From: Zygaena filipendulae
Taxonomy: Eukaryota; Arthropoda; Insecta; Lepidoptera; Zygaenidae
Reading direction: 5' to 3'
Length of the DNA stretch: 64,000 nt
NCBI GenBank assembly: GCA_907165275.2
Contig: OU015672.1
Span: 8,476,501 to 8,540,500, forward strand
The notes under the pieces are model-generated. The model made no database searches. It saw only the letters and a program-made list of their open reading frames with translations, and was not told the DNA's origin. Each line of letters starts with the position of its first letter. The stretch's first letter is position 1. Made by a program: the position numbers and the translations under genes. Shown one piece after another: positions 54,603 to 64,000 of this stretch.

Positions 54603-56422
54603 TTAGTTGTTATGGACTTTGTTTGTCACCTTCCAACGGTCATAATCGTAGTCCCATTTCGAGGAGATGCCATCGATGGGGTTCACTCGCAGCTCGAGCA
54701 TCCTCCGCAGCTGGGCTTTCTGCGAAGTCTTCGAAAATGACGCCGGCAGAGGCTCGTACACTAATGATGACAAATAGAGAAAAGTTCAAAGAAATGTAGG
54801 TATCCATTCCAGGTCGGCAACGCACCTGCATGCCTTCTGGTATTGCAGATGTGCATGGGCGGCGGTAATCATTTACCATCAGGTGTACCACTTGCCCGTT
54901 TGCCCCCTATGACAAAAAAAAATGTGATACAAAATTTGCGATCCATTTTTCAAGATTTGATCCGATTGACATAAAATTTCTCGCATACTTATTTGAATTC
55001 ACCATCGAGCTGATCTGATGAGAGAGCCAGAATGTAGGAACTGAAATTTTCTGATGGCAAATGGTAGGACAGTCAAATTTGGGTCAGTTTCGTTGTACTT
55101 ACTTTCCATTACATATTATAATGATTCTGAAGATGAGCCCGGAAGATTGTCACTGGTATCCCCTAATGGAAACTGCTTCCTTTATACCTACATAAAACTT
55201 CATTTATAGGAAAAAAAAACTTTTAATTTAAAGAAACTCTGCTAGACCTAGTTTCATCCCGACCCAACTCTTTGTATATCTAATATAGGTATTAATTTAT
55301 AAATTCAAGCACATATTGATGATATTACGTACCGTAGTAATGGTTGAACATGAAAGCCCACATAGGGAAAGATAGGCATATCAGCACCCAACCCATGATG
55401 AACTTCCACTGCCCCGTGGGATGCTGGAACTCCGCGAAGGTCTGGCAGAAAGAGGCCCGGTACAAAGCCTTTTTTTCCTCACAGCACAGCAGCTTCCAGT
55501 CCCCAATCTCTTTTTGACGCAACGCCTGGGGATGTAAGAGGGATGGCCGCCAGAAAGATGGCGGAAAATGGTTTAGAGCTGTCAGGTTGTGTCGAGGTGT
55601 TAATGGGGATGTTCTCGGGACGTTTGACTGACTACCTCTTGCGGGATGTGGAAATAAGGGACTGGATTGTATAGGTATGTGTTTATTATATTTGGGTAAA
55701 GTATGGTAGGAATTGACTATAATGATTTAGGATAAGGCACTGCTGCATGCATCTGCATGTTAAATTTTTCTTGCGCGTTGTGCTGAAATAAATGATTGTA
55801 TCTTTTTTCTATTCTTTCTTTCTTTCTGATGGATAAACATGTTGCTCAACTGATAACCTAAAGTACTAGTATAGTATTATATTCTCTGTGCCCAAAGCAA
55901 ACCAAAGGCCACTTGATAGAATTTGCTACAGGCCCCGCGCTCGCTTATCTAATCCGGCACTGAGAAAAGGCATTGATTTGGAAAGAGACACAAGTCACAA
56001 CACAATTACAATTATTTTATACCTACTTGCTTTAAAACATGATTAACAAAAAAAAAAATACAGATGACAATATTATGAGAACAGACAGGGGTGTTTGGTC
56101 TCCATGGCCAAAACAGTCACTGCCTCAGCATGTTGCTACAAGTGCGGGCACTCCTAGCGCTGATTTTTTCAGTCAGAATCGAAGAATTTCGCAAAATAAG
56201 TATTTAACTTACCCATATATCCCTGGTGTTCTCTTTGAACCTGATAGAAGGGAAGGGAAAGTGTGCGTCGTCCTTGTAATTGCATGATCCGTTGACGCCA
56301 TACCCCACTACGTCTCTGTTGCCGATCCTGCACCTACCATAAATACTCCTAACCTGGTGAGTTCGTGGCAGCAATGTATTCGGCACAAGCTTGGCTAATA
56401 GCGCCATTGTTGATGGTTCCAT
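54603..56422 (-). CDS. COX4: Cytochrome c oxidase subunit 4
   Basis: Three exons, 56422-56213, 55525-55333 and 54760-54603 (stop TAA), join in phase to 186 residues. A start five codons in (MALLAKLVPNTLLPR) is also good and gives a basic, hydroxylated mitochondrial targeting peptide. The matrix part has GNRDVVGYGVNGSCNY and the hallmark EKKALYRASFCQTFAEFQHP, then PTGQWK, one membrane segment (WVLICLSFPMWAFMF), and the intermembrane tail with QKAQLRRMLELRVNPIDG and SKWDYDYDRWK. Length and order fit insect COX4, a nuclear-encoded regulatory subunit of respiratory complex IV in the inner membrane. The targeting peptide and tail differ from strongly conserved copies as far as I recall, so a tissue-specific paralogue is possible. 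A MITE starts 13 bp after the stop. Confidence 0.93.
54797..54912. repeat. Interspersed repeat in COX4 intron 2
   Basis: CCATTCCAGGTCGGCAACGC, GGGCGGCGGTAATCATTTACC and TGCCCGTTTGCCCCCTATGAC followed by poly-A form the 3' end of a frequent lepidopteran non-LTR element. It lies 37 bp upstream (minus sense) of COX4 exon 3. Confidence 0.6.
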
Positions 56423-57039
56423 ATTTATTCCGTTTTGATTGGGTATGTGTCAATTTTGTTAAGTGACAACAGTAAAGTTCGTTAATTGAATTAAAAATGT
56501 TTTTTTAATATCGAAATATTGATGTTTTCGTGACAGGATAATAATATGCAAACTTTTCTGTTATCTGTATTTATTAATTGAATATTGCACTTTAAGAAGT
56601 AGGAAAATCTTAAGGTCAAAGACATTCTATACAAATCCTAAGGTAAATAGTTTTTAAATGTAGAGACAAGTTTTCTATAGGTAGAACTAGCTGTCCCGCG
56701 GAATTGTTGTTGTTGTTGCTCCCCTTTGCACCTCTTTAGGGGTAGAATTTCGGAAAATCCTTCTTATCGGATGCCTACGTCATACAAAGAACACACCCTC
56801 CAAGTTTCAGGTCTCTATGATCAGCGGTTTAGGCTGCGTGTTGATCCGTCATTTAGGAAAAAGCAATCTATATTTCGATACATATAGATTGCTTTTTATA
56901 GTTACTTTTTTAAAGTTGCTTTATTATAGTTACCTACTCTTAAATTATAGTTATTCGAGTTATTCCGTTAAGAGTTACTTATGTTTATTTCTTCAAACGA
57001 TTTTATCGTCTAGCTTGTACATTACAATTTACTTCATGA
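56423..57039. other. COX4 upstream and SPH-B downstream region
   Basis: The COX4 promoter lies here on the minus strand. I see no TATA box. 56690-56870 is a SINE-like copy (CTAGCTGTCCCGCGG, CACACCCTCCAAGTTTCAGG) with a short hairpin around CAATCTATAT..ATATAGATTG at 56863-56893. 56900-57039 may be the SPH-B 3' UTR. Confidence 0.45.
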
Positions 57040-57720
57040 TTAATAGAAATAAGCAAGATAGTCATTTCCATTTAAACCATGTCTATTTAACCGACTGGGT
57101 AGTGTCGCAGACGACTCCAATATGTTTTTAATTCTTCTATTTATATCAAAATTGTTATCTCGCAACAGTCTTCTGGAATCCGCGTCGCGATAGTCTATTT
57201 CTGGAGTTAAGAAGAAATGTGGTGTGGTCGGTAGGAATCTTGGTAACGCTGTGGGTAACGTGAGAGTTTTCTGTCTGTCCCAATAATCGGGCGGTTTGTC
57301 CATCGGGGCAAAGTCCGGATCTTCAGTAGGAAACACTGTGGTTAGTTGATTCACGAAATTTATCATTGGATCCTCTCTAAAATCAAACTCTGTCGTCGGA
57401 GAGAATGTGTCTTCGTTTTCCTGGTTGTAGTCTGCGTACAAATAGTTGTCGATGTCCAGCGTGTCGTGTGACAGCGCTATTTCTTTGATCACTTCTCTTA
57501 ATATGCCGCTGAGGTTCTTGTAAAACGTTCTTGTTGTTTCGTTTTTCTGTTTGATCACCCTTTCTGTGTCGTCTGAATAATCTGCATCGTCTACGTTATT
57601 CATAATACCTTTTGTACTGTAATATGTTTGGATTGTTCTTTTTGTGGAGTACTTCTTTGTGATTTTTAGTCTTTTCGGCTTGCGTGGTTTACGGCTTTGA
57701 GTTATTGGTGATGAAGGCTT
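57040..57720 (-). other. Probable C-terminal extension exon of SPH-B
   Basis: After a TTCATCCTTCAG acceptor a phase-0 frame of 226 residues runs to a stop. It starts KPSSPITQSRKPRKPKRLKI, then turns acidic (NNVDDADYSDDTE, TEFDFREDP), then Pro/Thr/Phe-rich (LPRFLPTTPHFF), and ends RLNRHGLNGNDYLAYFY. No domain is recognised. The phase matches the end of the preceding exon, 540 bp away on the same strand. Alternatively it could be a separate gene starting at the internal ATG at 57603, with 187 residues and no signal peptide. Confidence 0.65.
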
Positions 57721-60700
57721 CTGAAGGATGAAAATCGATTAAACATTTAAAATTACGACACACGAAGTTAAGTCTGTAGCATGTGTACTTTTGGAGTTAA
57801 ATGATTACGGACAGACAGAAAAATATAAAAATATTTGATTTTATATATCTGGTAATAATGTAATGGGCTTGTCTACCAAATTTTACTTTTTATTCCGTCT
57901 TGTAGATTTAATTGAAGAAGTAGATGAAGAGACTTTTATTAAGTATTAAGAAACATTGTCATTGGCAAATCATAATTATATACGCCATTATTAAAGAAGA
58001 AGAAGAACAACAAAAATAGACTAAACTATAAGAGGAACTAAATAGAGTTTAGATTTTCATACCTCGGAAACAAGCCTATTATATCTGGTAAAGCATGACT
58101 TTAATAACGAGAAAAATTCATCGAAATGCTGAGTCAGAAGCTATGGTCGTCACAGAACTAACAGAAATGATATAGAATAGGAGAAGATGGATGGGTAATC
58201 ATTTCCAGTTAGGGTGTTACGGCTTGTTAATAACATATTGTTATACTACTCTAAGATACCTCATTTGTCACATTCGAGATCCATTTCTCATAGTAGCCGA
58301 GCCTAGTGAAGACGGTGGGTGAGTCTGCGATCCCACAAACTGGCGCTCCATAGCTCACCACTCCCACGAGGACGCCGTTGCGAATCCCTGGACCACCCAC
58401 ATCACCCTGGAAAGGGTTGACACATTCTTGGTATGATTTTTTCACAGCTGTTGAAGGTCTAATGATAACATTGCAGTGACAAACATAATATGCAGATGAG
58501 TAAGTAAATGGCAATTGGAAATGTCAGAAGGGGTAAGATGCTTTAGGTGGACAGTATCTACATAGACGATTTTCGGAATTTCATAAAAAGGCCAAAGACA
58601 ACTGGACCAGTTGATGAGAATCTATGTGAAGTCCTATGAATGTAGAAGGGAAGAAGAGATGCAACTATCGCACCATATGAAAGTCAGAATATGACTATGA
58701 GAAGACTATGATATTAATACGTATTCAGCCCTTACATTGCAAGCCCCGCCACCTTTAGTGACAAAGCCCGCGCAGAAATTCATCCCGGACACATAATAAC
58801 TGTAAAATTACAAAGATTCAGTTATTTTTTAACGTCTTCTATTCGGATCACATGAATAAGTTTATTAAATGAAATGAAATGAAATGAAATGAAATAAACT
58901 TTATTTGTTACGACAACCGTTAATATATGAAATAACATAAACAAGCACAACCATCGTGTCGCAACAAAAAGGCAACCAGCTCAGCATAAGTGGGGAACCT
59001 TTGGGGGCCCGACGCTGATCTTCCGCTGGTGCCGCATGTGGCGTCACGGATGTGAGCGAAGAGAGAAACTTAAATTATACTTTTATATTAATTTCATACA
59101 TAGGAATCTCAAACAAGGCAAAAATAAATCGCAAAATATGAACATAAATTACATTATAATATTACATAAATTAAATAAATCAGATAAGACATTACTTACG
59201 AGGAATAAATGGCAATGCATTCCTCAAAATCATACACGCTGAGGTCGGCGAACGACAGTCGCCCGAAATTTATTTTGAAAACGCTGTCTTTCTGAAACAT
59301 TGATTTATCAATAAAATAAATCTGAACCTGTTTGGTGAACCCTACCATCTTCCAGAATCGAGGGTACAGGAGCACGAAGCAAACTCCCTTGAGAGGTACT
59401 GCCCAGATCAGTTCTTCACTGAAGCGTCAATGGGGATGTTGACTACTTTTGAAAATAAAAATTCTAATTAGTCCATCAGTTAGAAAATAATAAAACTATA
59501 GACACGTATTTTTTTGCTTTTTCAAATAAATTAAAATATACAGAGATAAGCGCAATAAAGTTTAAGGTGAGGGGTCGTGACGTCACTAACCGCTAAAACC
59601 GCCATACAAACTGTCCTGAACTCGCGAAATTTCAACTCAATGTATCGCCGTTATTTTTTGATTACGTAAAAAAAGAAAAAAATACGTGTCCAATATTTCT
59701 TATTAATCTACAAGACAGAAAATTAAAAAAAAATTAGCGAACATGCCCATTACACGAGAGCACCGAATTTAATGACTAGAATCACTTGATCACGACCTCA
59801 GACCTAATAAATACTAAAGACGGAACACGTAGAACAAACAAGTGAAGCCAGGAAAAAGACACCATCGCCGTGCACGTACACAGAAACACGCACACCTTAC
59901 AAGAAAAAGACATCATAAATCCTAAGTAAACTTTGCAAATCCATACACTTTCCTAATCACCACATGCATACGCAACCGGCTTCACTTCGTTGTTTGAGAC
60001 GTTCCGTCTTAATTTTTACTAGGTCTGAGATCACGACTGAAACTGCAGGAAGTATACCTATAGTCAGGATACCTTATTTACACTCACGTCTTTAGCACCC
60101 CATCCCAATATCCGAATGTTAGGTAGACTGTTTGCATCGTTCTCATTCAAGTGCTTTTCATATTTTATCTTTTTTAATTTGGAATTTACGAAGTTGAATG
60201 GCTTCTCCGTTGTCAAGATGGCCAAGTTGTTCTTTAGAGTATACACGTCATATTCTGGATGGAAGTGGACAGCACTTATTGGCAGAACTGCACCAGATTG
60301 CACGGCGTAATCGCTGCCGATGCGCAGGCAAATGTTGGGATTTCGAGATGTTCCGTTACTGAAAGCGGGCACTCGCGATGTGATTAACAGGCACCTAATG
60401 ATTTTTATGACCATAAAATTTTAACACACTAAAAGTTAAAAATAACCTACGTATGTGGCTGTGCTACTATCGTTACGAAGTCGGTGCCAAGCCTGCTCGT
60501 GTCTGCAATGTGGTGGGAGCGGATTTTGTCTACCTATTACCTATTTGGTTTGGCACCGACTTCGAAACGATCGGTTAGTAGCACATACGAAGGTTATTTT
60601 TATTTTTTTTAAGTGTGCTTTGAAGTAGGGGAACGCGGGGTAATGGGAGCGGTCGGGTAATGGGAGCTACGGTGATGATGATTAACCGCACGTGTCGGGT

Positions 60701-62349
60701 AATGGGAGCGATTGACTTTTTTTGTAAAATCGTTATTGTTCCTTAATATATGGCTGAAATTAATTCTAACTGTGATTAAAACATACCTAAATGATCATTC
60801 TAAGAGTTCCTAGTTAAAAATTATAAGAAGGTTAATAAATGTGGTTTTTATGCAAGTTTTCCCTTAGTAGGCTCCCATTACCCTGCGCTCCCCTAGGTTT
60901 TAATTTTTTTTTTAATTTTGTATTTTTCGCTTCTAAATGGATTGGTACCTAACCAATAACCATCTAGTTTTTGAAGAGTAAAGATCATGACATAAAAATT
61001 CCCAAGTGTTGAAGTGCCTGCCTCCTTAGCCAAGTTGACAATCTTTAATCGTTATCGTATCGTTACTAAGGAACTTATCGTCATGAAATGTGATCACGAA
61101 AAATCATCCGATCAGTCCGATCTGATTACCTTATAAGTCAACATTGTCATACTAATATTATAAATGCCAAAGTGAGTTTGTTTGTTCGTTACGCTTTCAC
61201 GCCTCAGCAGCTCAACGAATCATCATGAAATTTTGCATAATACACGTTGTCAGGGATACAGAGAAGGACATAAGGTACTTTTTATCCCGGTATTCCCACG
61301 AGAACTTCGTAATTACCGCGTTCCAGTAAATAAATAAAAAAAAAGTATCAGTAATGGCTAAATTAATAGAACAATTTTCACATGATGATGCAGGAAGCGG
61401 CAGTAATGACGTGATGTTTGCTGATGATGGATCCAGCGCAGAAGAACAATCCCATTACATGGACACTGACAACGAAAGGATACTTCGCCACTGTGGCCGG
61501 CTCCCCGTTGTATATTCTTCTAATTGGCTTGGGAAAATCTGTTCCTGAAAGTTTTGAACTCAAACCAGTAAATAGATAGTAGGTAGACTATGGTAGTTGA
61601 ACTTAGTGTTCAGCTTAAAGCATCGACAAGTGCAAACTGATTTCAGAAATTATAAATGTAACTTTATAATTTGTGACTCTACTATTATAAATGTGAAAGT
61701 GAGTTTGTTCTTTATACATTGAGGCGTGAACTCAATGGCTCAACGGATCATCATGCGTTGACAGGGATATAGAGAAGGACAAATTACCACGGGTGAATCC
61801 GCGGGGATCAGCTAGTAAAACATAAAAGCAAACATAATACTGTTCCATTAACGAAAACAAAGTTTTACCTAGTTCAATATTTTCTTGTGTCCCATTATTT
61901 AAGGCTGATGCATCTAACACTTTGAACTCTGTTGTCATAGTGTTTGTTTGTTTACTATCCAGAGTGACAGCTTTAGCCTTTCTAAGAAGAATGTAATGTT
62001 CATCGCGTACTATCTCTCTTAATAAATCATTCAATTTAAAAAGTGTATTATTCGTTCTATTCTCAGATATATTTGTTAAATATTTCATTTCTTCAAACAT
62101 TTTCCAATTATTGCTGGCAATTTTTCTCATTGTTTCATAAAAATCAAGAAATTTAAGTGTTTTACTACGGGTTTTGAATGTGTCTTTCAATTTCAGTATT
62201 GTGAATAGTTTGTTCATTGCTTTTTGCACATACAAGTTCGTGTTGTGAGACACGTTGTTTTGTAGTTTTGAATAGTTTAATATACCGCTTTTTTGGAGTT
62301 GTCCAATCACGAAAGACAGTATTAACAGTAACGATCTCCATTTGTTCAT
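57040..62349 (-). CDS. Serine protease homologue B, whole catalytic triad replaced
   Basis: Exons: 62349-61869, 61544-61382, 60358-60088 (or from 60394), 59291-59200, 58799-58736, 58406-58260, 57720-57040 (stop). Every junction agrees in phase, giving about 632 residues. A signal peptide (MNKWRSLLLILSFVIG) is followed by about 145 residues of helical, N-glycosylation-rich sequence of no recognised family. The trypsin fold begins after RR at IYNG. His57 is Ser (TAASC), Asp102 is Asn (KNNLAIL) and Ser195 is Val (GDVGGP), so it cannot cleave by the usual mechanism. If the last splice is used (GAG then GTATCT), a 226-residue extension follows, first Lys-rich, then acidic with Pro/Thr. Otherwise it stops after NEVS. 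It is head to head with SPH-D, which shares the N-terminal region. Confidence 0.83.
57865..58077. mobile_element. CRE-motif MITE deletion derivative
   Basis: It starts GGGCTTGTCTACCAAATTTTAC with TTATTCCGTCTTGTAGATT and ends AACTAAATAGAGTTTAG..CGGAAACAAGCCT. The palindromic centre with the CRE motif is replaced by about 100 bp of GAAGAAGAAG-rich sequence. It is in the last SPH-B intron. Confidence 0.65.
58868..59040. repeat. AAATG pentanucleotide tract with retroelement end
   Basis: Five GAAAT units lead into AAACTTTATTTGTTACGACAACC and GCAACCAGCTCAGCATAAG..CTTTGGGGGCCCGACGCTGATC. A pentanucleotide tail next to a unique block suggests the 3' end of a LINE on the minus strand. It lies between SPH-B exons 4 and 5. 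Confidence 0.5.
59433..59749. mobile_element. CRE-motif MITE, GGGATGT subfamily
   Basis: It starts GGGATGTTGACTACTTTTG and ends ATTAGCGAACATGCCC. GTCGTGACGTCACTAACCGC is intact on the left half; the mirror copy is damaged. It lies in SPH-B intron 3. Confidence 0.8.
60448..60592. mobile_element. Small foldback element
   Basis: CTACGTATGTGGCTGTGCTACTATCG..ACGAAGTCGGTGCCAA is mirrored by TTGGCACCGACTTCG.. and ..TAGTAGCACATACGAAGG. Arms are about 45 bp. It lies in SPH-B intron 2. Confidence 0.72.
60628..60893. mobile_element. MITE with GGGGAACGCGGGGTAATGGGAGC ends
   Basis: TA flanks both sides. The left end GGGGAACGCGGGGTAATGGGAGC matches the inverted right end GCTCCCATTACCCTGCGCTCCCC. Two more direct copies of CGGGTAATGGGAGC follow the left end. 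It is non-coding, in SPH-B intron 2. Confidence 0.8.
61151..61325 (-). repeat. SINE-like repeat in SPH-B intron 2
   Basis: It starts ACTAATATTATAAATGCC (the family's 3' end) and runs through GTTACGCTTTCACGCC and ATAAGGTACTTTTTATCCC to AATTACCGCG. It ends 57 bp from SPH-B exon 2. A second partial copy lies at about 61680-61817 in intron 1. Confidence 0.7.
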
Positions 62350-62751
62350 GACGTACTAAACTAAAAATATATTTCGTGCGATTTAGTAATGTTGAATCAA
62401 AGTAAAACATAACTAGGGATCCATAATAATAAAGAAGGCTTCTTATTGGTAGATTAAAAGTACGATATGTACCTTCCTACCTATAAATAATATCTACTTA
62501 TTTTAAAATTGGTCACATAGAACATAAATTCTGTAGGTACCAAATTGGATTTTGCAATTGCTATTTCAAAATAAACAATAAATATAAAACTCAAAACACA
62601 AATATAAAAATAATAAAATTTTATCGAGATAACATTTTTCGTAACTATACTAAGGTGTAATACAAAACATTCAGTTTTAAAGTTTCATATTTGAACAACT
62701 CTTTAAGTTATACATTAAATATTAGGTAATTATAATAACTTCTCAATCGGC
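62350..62751. promoter_or_regulatory. Shared promoter region between SPH-B and SPH-D
   Basis: Only 402 bp separate the two start codons, which point away from each other. On the minus strand, AATATATTTTTAG lies about 25 bp upstream of the SPH-B ATG; on the plus strand AT-rich sequence (TATACATTAAATATTAGG) lies about 40 bp before the SPH-D ATG. No clear CpG island or transcription factor site is evident. A bidirectional promoter is inferred from spacing. Confidence 0.5.
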
Positions 62752-63566
62752 ATGGCATCATTTGTAAATATTATCTTCTTATTTGAAGTCTGTGTGATCT
62801 TTGAACAAACGGTCTGTCTCATAGAGCTGCCTCAAGTGGAAGACAACGATATACTTAAAACTGAGGCAGTTATACGCAACATAACAAATAGATTGTTTTT
62901 AACTCTCAAAATTGACAAAGCTAAAGACAGGCAGAGATTGAAAGAGTATTCAATAATCCACAATTACTTGGTATCGATATCGTTGCTAGACTATAGCAAT
63001 TTGAAAGAAATTGCAAAACTAACACGAGTTACAGCCGATAACACAACAGCGAATTTTATGGCCGAACTAAATGCATTACTGAACGAAAATTACAGGATCG
63101 ATGAAAATAATTTAGAAACAGTTGACGATACCACTATAAAGCATATAGAAACGTTCCTTGATAGACTTCAAAGTTTAAAAGAGATTTATGGGGTTAACTA
63201 CAGATATAACGATATAAATTCAGATGTTATAAAACTGTTAAATGATGATTACAATGCAATAATTGTTAATGACTCTGGTCAATTAGAACCAAATGCAAAG
63301 GCAGAGAACAGTACTTTATTAGATGAAAATGATTTTTGGGGTAAGTATTTGAATATAAATACAAGTAAAGAGGAAGTTAGGTACTGAGTCTATCATAGCG
63401 TTTCTATAGTTCCAGAATATAGTGGACGTCGAATCTTCAGAGGCCAGAGGACTAAGATCAGACGCTTTCCATTCATGGCCACCGTACTGTTCTTCAATAA
63501 GTTCCAATGCGCCGGCTCTATCATCAAATCAGATCTGGTCATCACCGCCTCTTCCTGCTTGCAGCT
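62752..63566 (+). CDS. Serine protease homologue D, N-terminal part (cut by window end)
   Basis: Exon 1 (62752-63340) has 196 codons and a phase-1 donor GTAAGT; exon 2 (63416-63566) begins after TTCCAG and ends in phase 2 at GTAAGA. The phases are the same as in SPH-B exons 1 and 2. A signal peptide (MASFVNIIFLFEVCVIF) precedes a helical region resembling that of SPH-B: TNRLFLTLKIDK against MNKLFTILKLKD, and NTTANFMAELNALLNE against NRTNNTLFKLNDLLRE. The trypsin fold starts after RR at IFRG. The His57 motif reads TASSC, so His is Ser as in SPH-B. The exons with Asp102 and Ser195 lie beyond 64000. Divergently placed paralogue of SPH-B. Function unknown. Confidence 0.82.
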
Positions 63567-64000
63567 GTAAGATATAGCTACCTATGTTATACATATCCCT
63601 ACTCCCTACTAATATTATAAGTGCGAAAGTAACTCTGTCTGTCTGTCTATCTGTGTGTCTCAGCAGAAGACGTATTCCAAACTGACGGTAATTTATAGTT
63701 CTAAGAACCTGCTGACGATTATAAGTGATTGTAACAACCAATCCTAAGTAATAAATAGCTTTTGAATTTTGAATTTAGTCTTTCTGTCTGTCTGTTACGC
63801 TTTCACGCCTTAACAGTTCAACCGATCATCATGAAATTTTGCATACACGTTATCAGGGTTACGGAGAAGGACATTTCCGCGGGATATCTAAAATTAACAC
63901 GGGTGAAACGGCGGGGAATAGCTAGTATTTAAAATTTAGTAAGGTTCAACGTTGTTGGTTTTTATAACCATAAAGTTATGATTCATTCATTTGTATATAA
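63567..64000. repeat. SPH-D intron 2 start with a split SINE-like repeat
   Basis: 63608-63925 is a minus-oriented SINE-like copy: ACTAATATTATAAGTGCGAAAG at the left and GGCGGGGAATAGCTAGTA at the right. Its middle (about 63665-63775) is interrupted by unrelated sequence, after which CTGTCTGTCTGTTACGCTTTCACGCC resumes. No further SPH-D exon is seen before the window ends. Confidence 0.65.

Overview
The window looks like nuclear DNA of a moth or butterfly (Lepidoptera). It is AT-rich, its genes are split by introns with ordinary GT-AG junctions, and it is crowded with repeats typical of lepidopteran genomes: a very common short interspersed repeat with a CCGCGG...ACCCGCGG core, foldback MITEs, a piggyBac relative close in sequence to the looper-moth element, an RTE-like retrotransposon tail, and Jockey, hAT and Copia elements. 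No bacterial operon, CRISPR array or plasmid feature is present. Almost all host exons are short, so the genes were assembled by hand from splice sites, reading phase and family resemblance.

Layout. (1) 1-24342 holds no convincing coding exon. It appears to be the start of a very long first intron of a minus-strand gene whose first coding exon (28 codons, 24426-24343) looks like the N-terminus of a FERM-domain protein of the MYLIP/Dnr1 type. It is full of MITEs and contains a deleted piggyBac. (2) 24427-31325 separates that gene from the next, head to head, and carries a young, apparently intact Copia retrotransposon (26155-30721). (3) 31326-42182, plus strand: V-ATPase subunit G (Vha13) in four exons. 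Its 8.9-kb third intron holds a hAT MITE, a Harbinger-like MITE and an LTR element with identical 538-bp ends but broken Jockey and hAT cargo. (4) 48992-44187, minus: a serine protease homologue (SPH-A). (5) 52673-49796, minus: a small secreted, cuticle-protein-like gene. (6) 56422-54603, minus: cytochrome c oxidase subunit 4 (COX4). (7) 62349-57040, minus: a second serine protease homologue (SPH-B) with a long N-terminal region and a probable C-terminal extension. (8) 62752 to beyond 63566, plus: a third one (SPH-D), head to head with SPH-B and cut off by the window end.

How the genes relate. Vha13 and COX4 are unrelated housekeeping energy genes. The three trypsin-fold proteins form a cluster of likely non-catalytic pseudoproteases. 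SPH-B has lost all three catalytic residues (His to Ser, Asp to Asn, Ser to Val). SPH-A keeps His but has Asn and Gly at the other two. SPH-D, as far as visible, has Ser for His. SPH-B and SPH-D share a helical, glycosylatable N-terminal region that I do not recognise, and their start codons are 402 bp apart on opposite strands. This cluster is the best candidate here for an undescribed system. Its function cannot be read from the sequence.

Limits: exon joins, family names of short repeats and repeat boundaries were judged by eye. No similarity search, RNA evidence or structure prediction was available.
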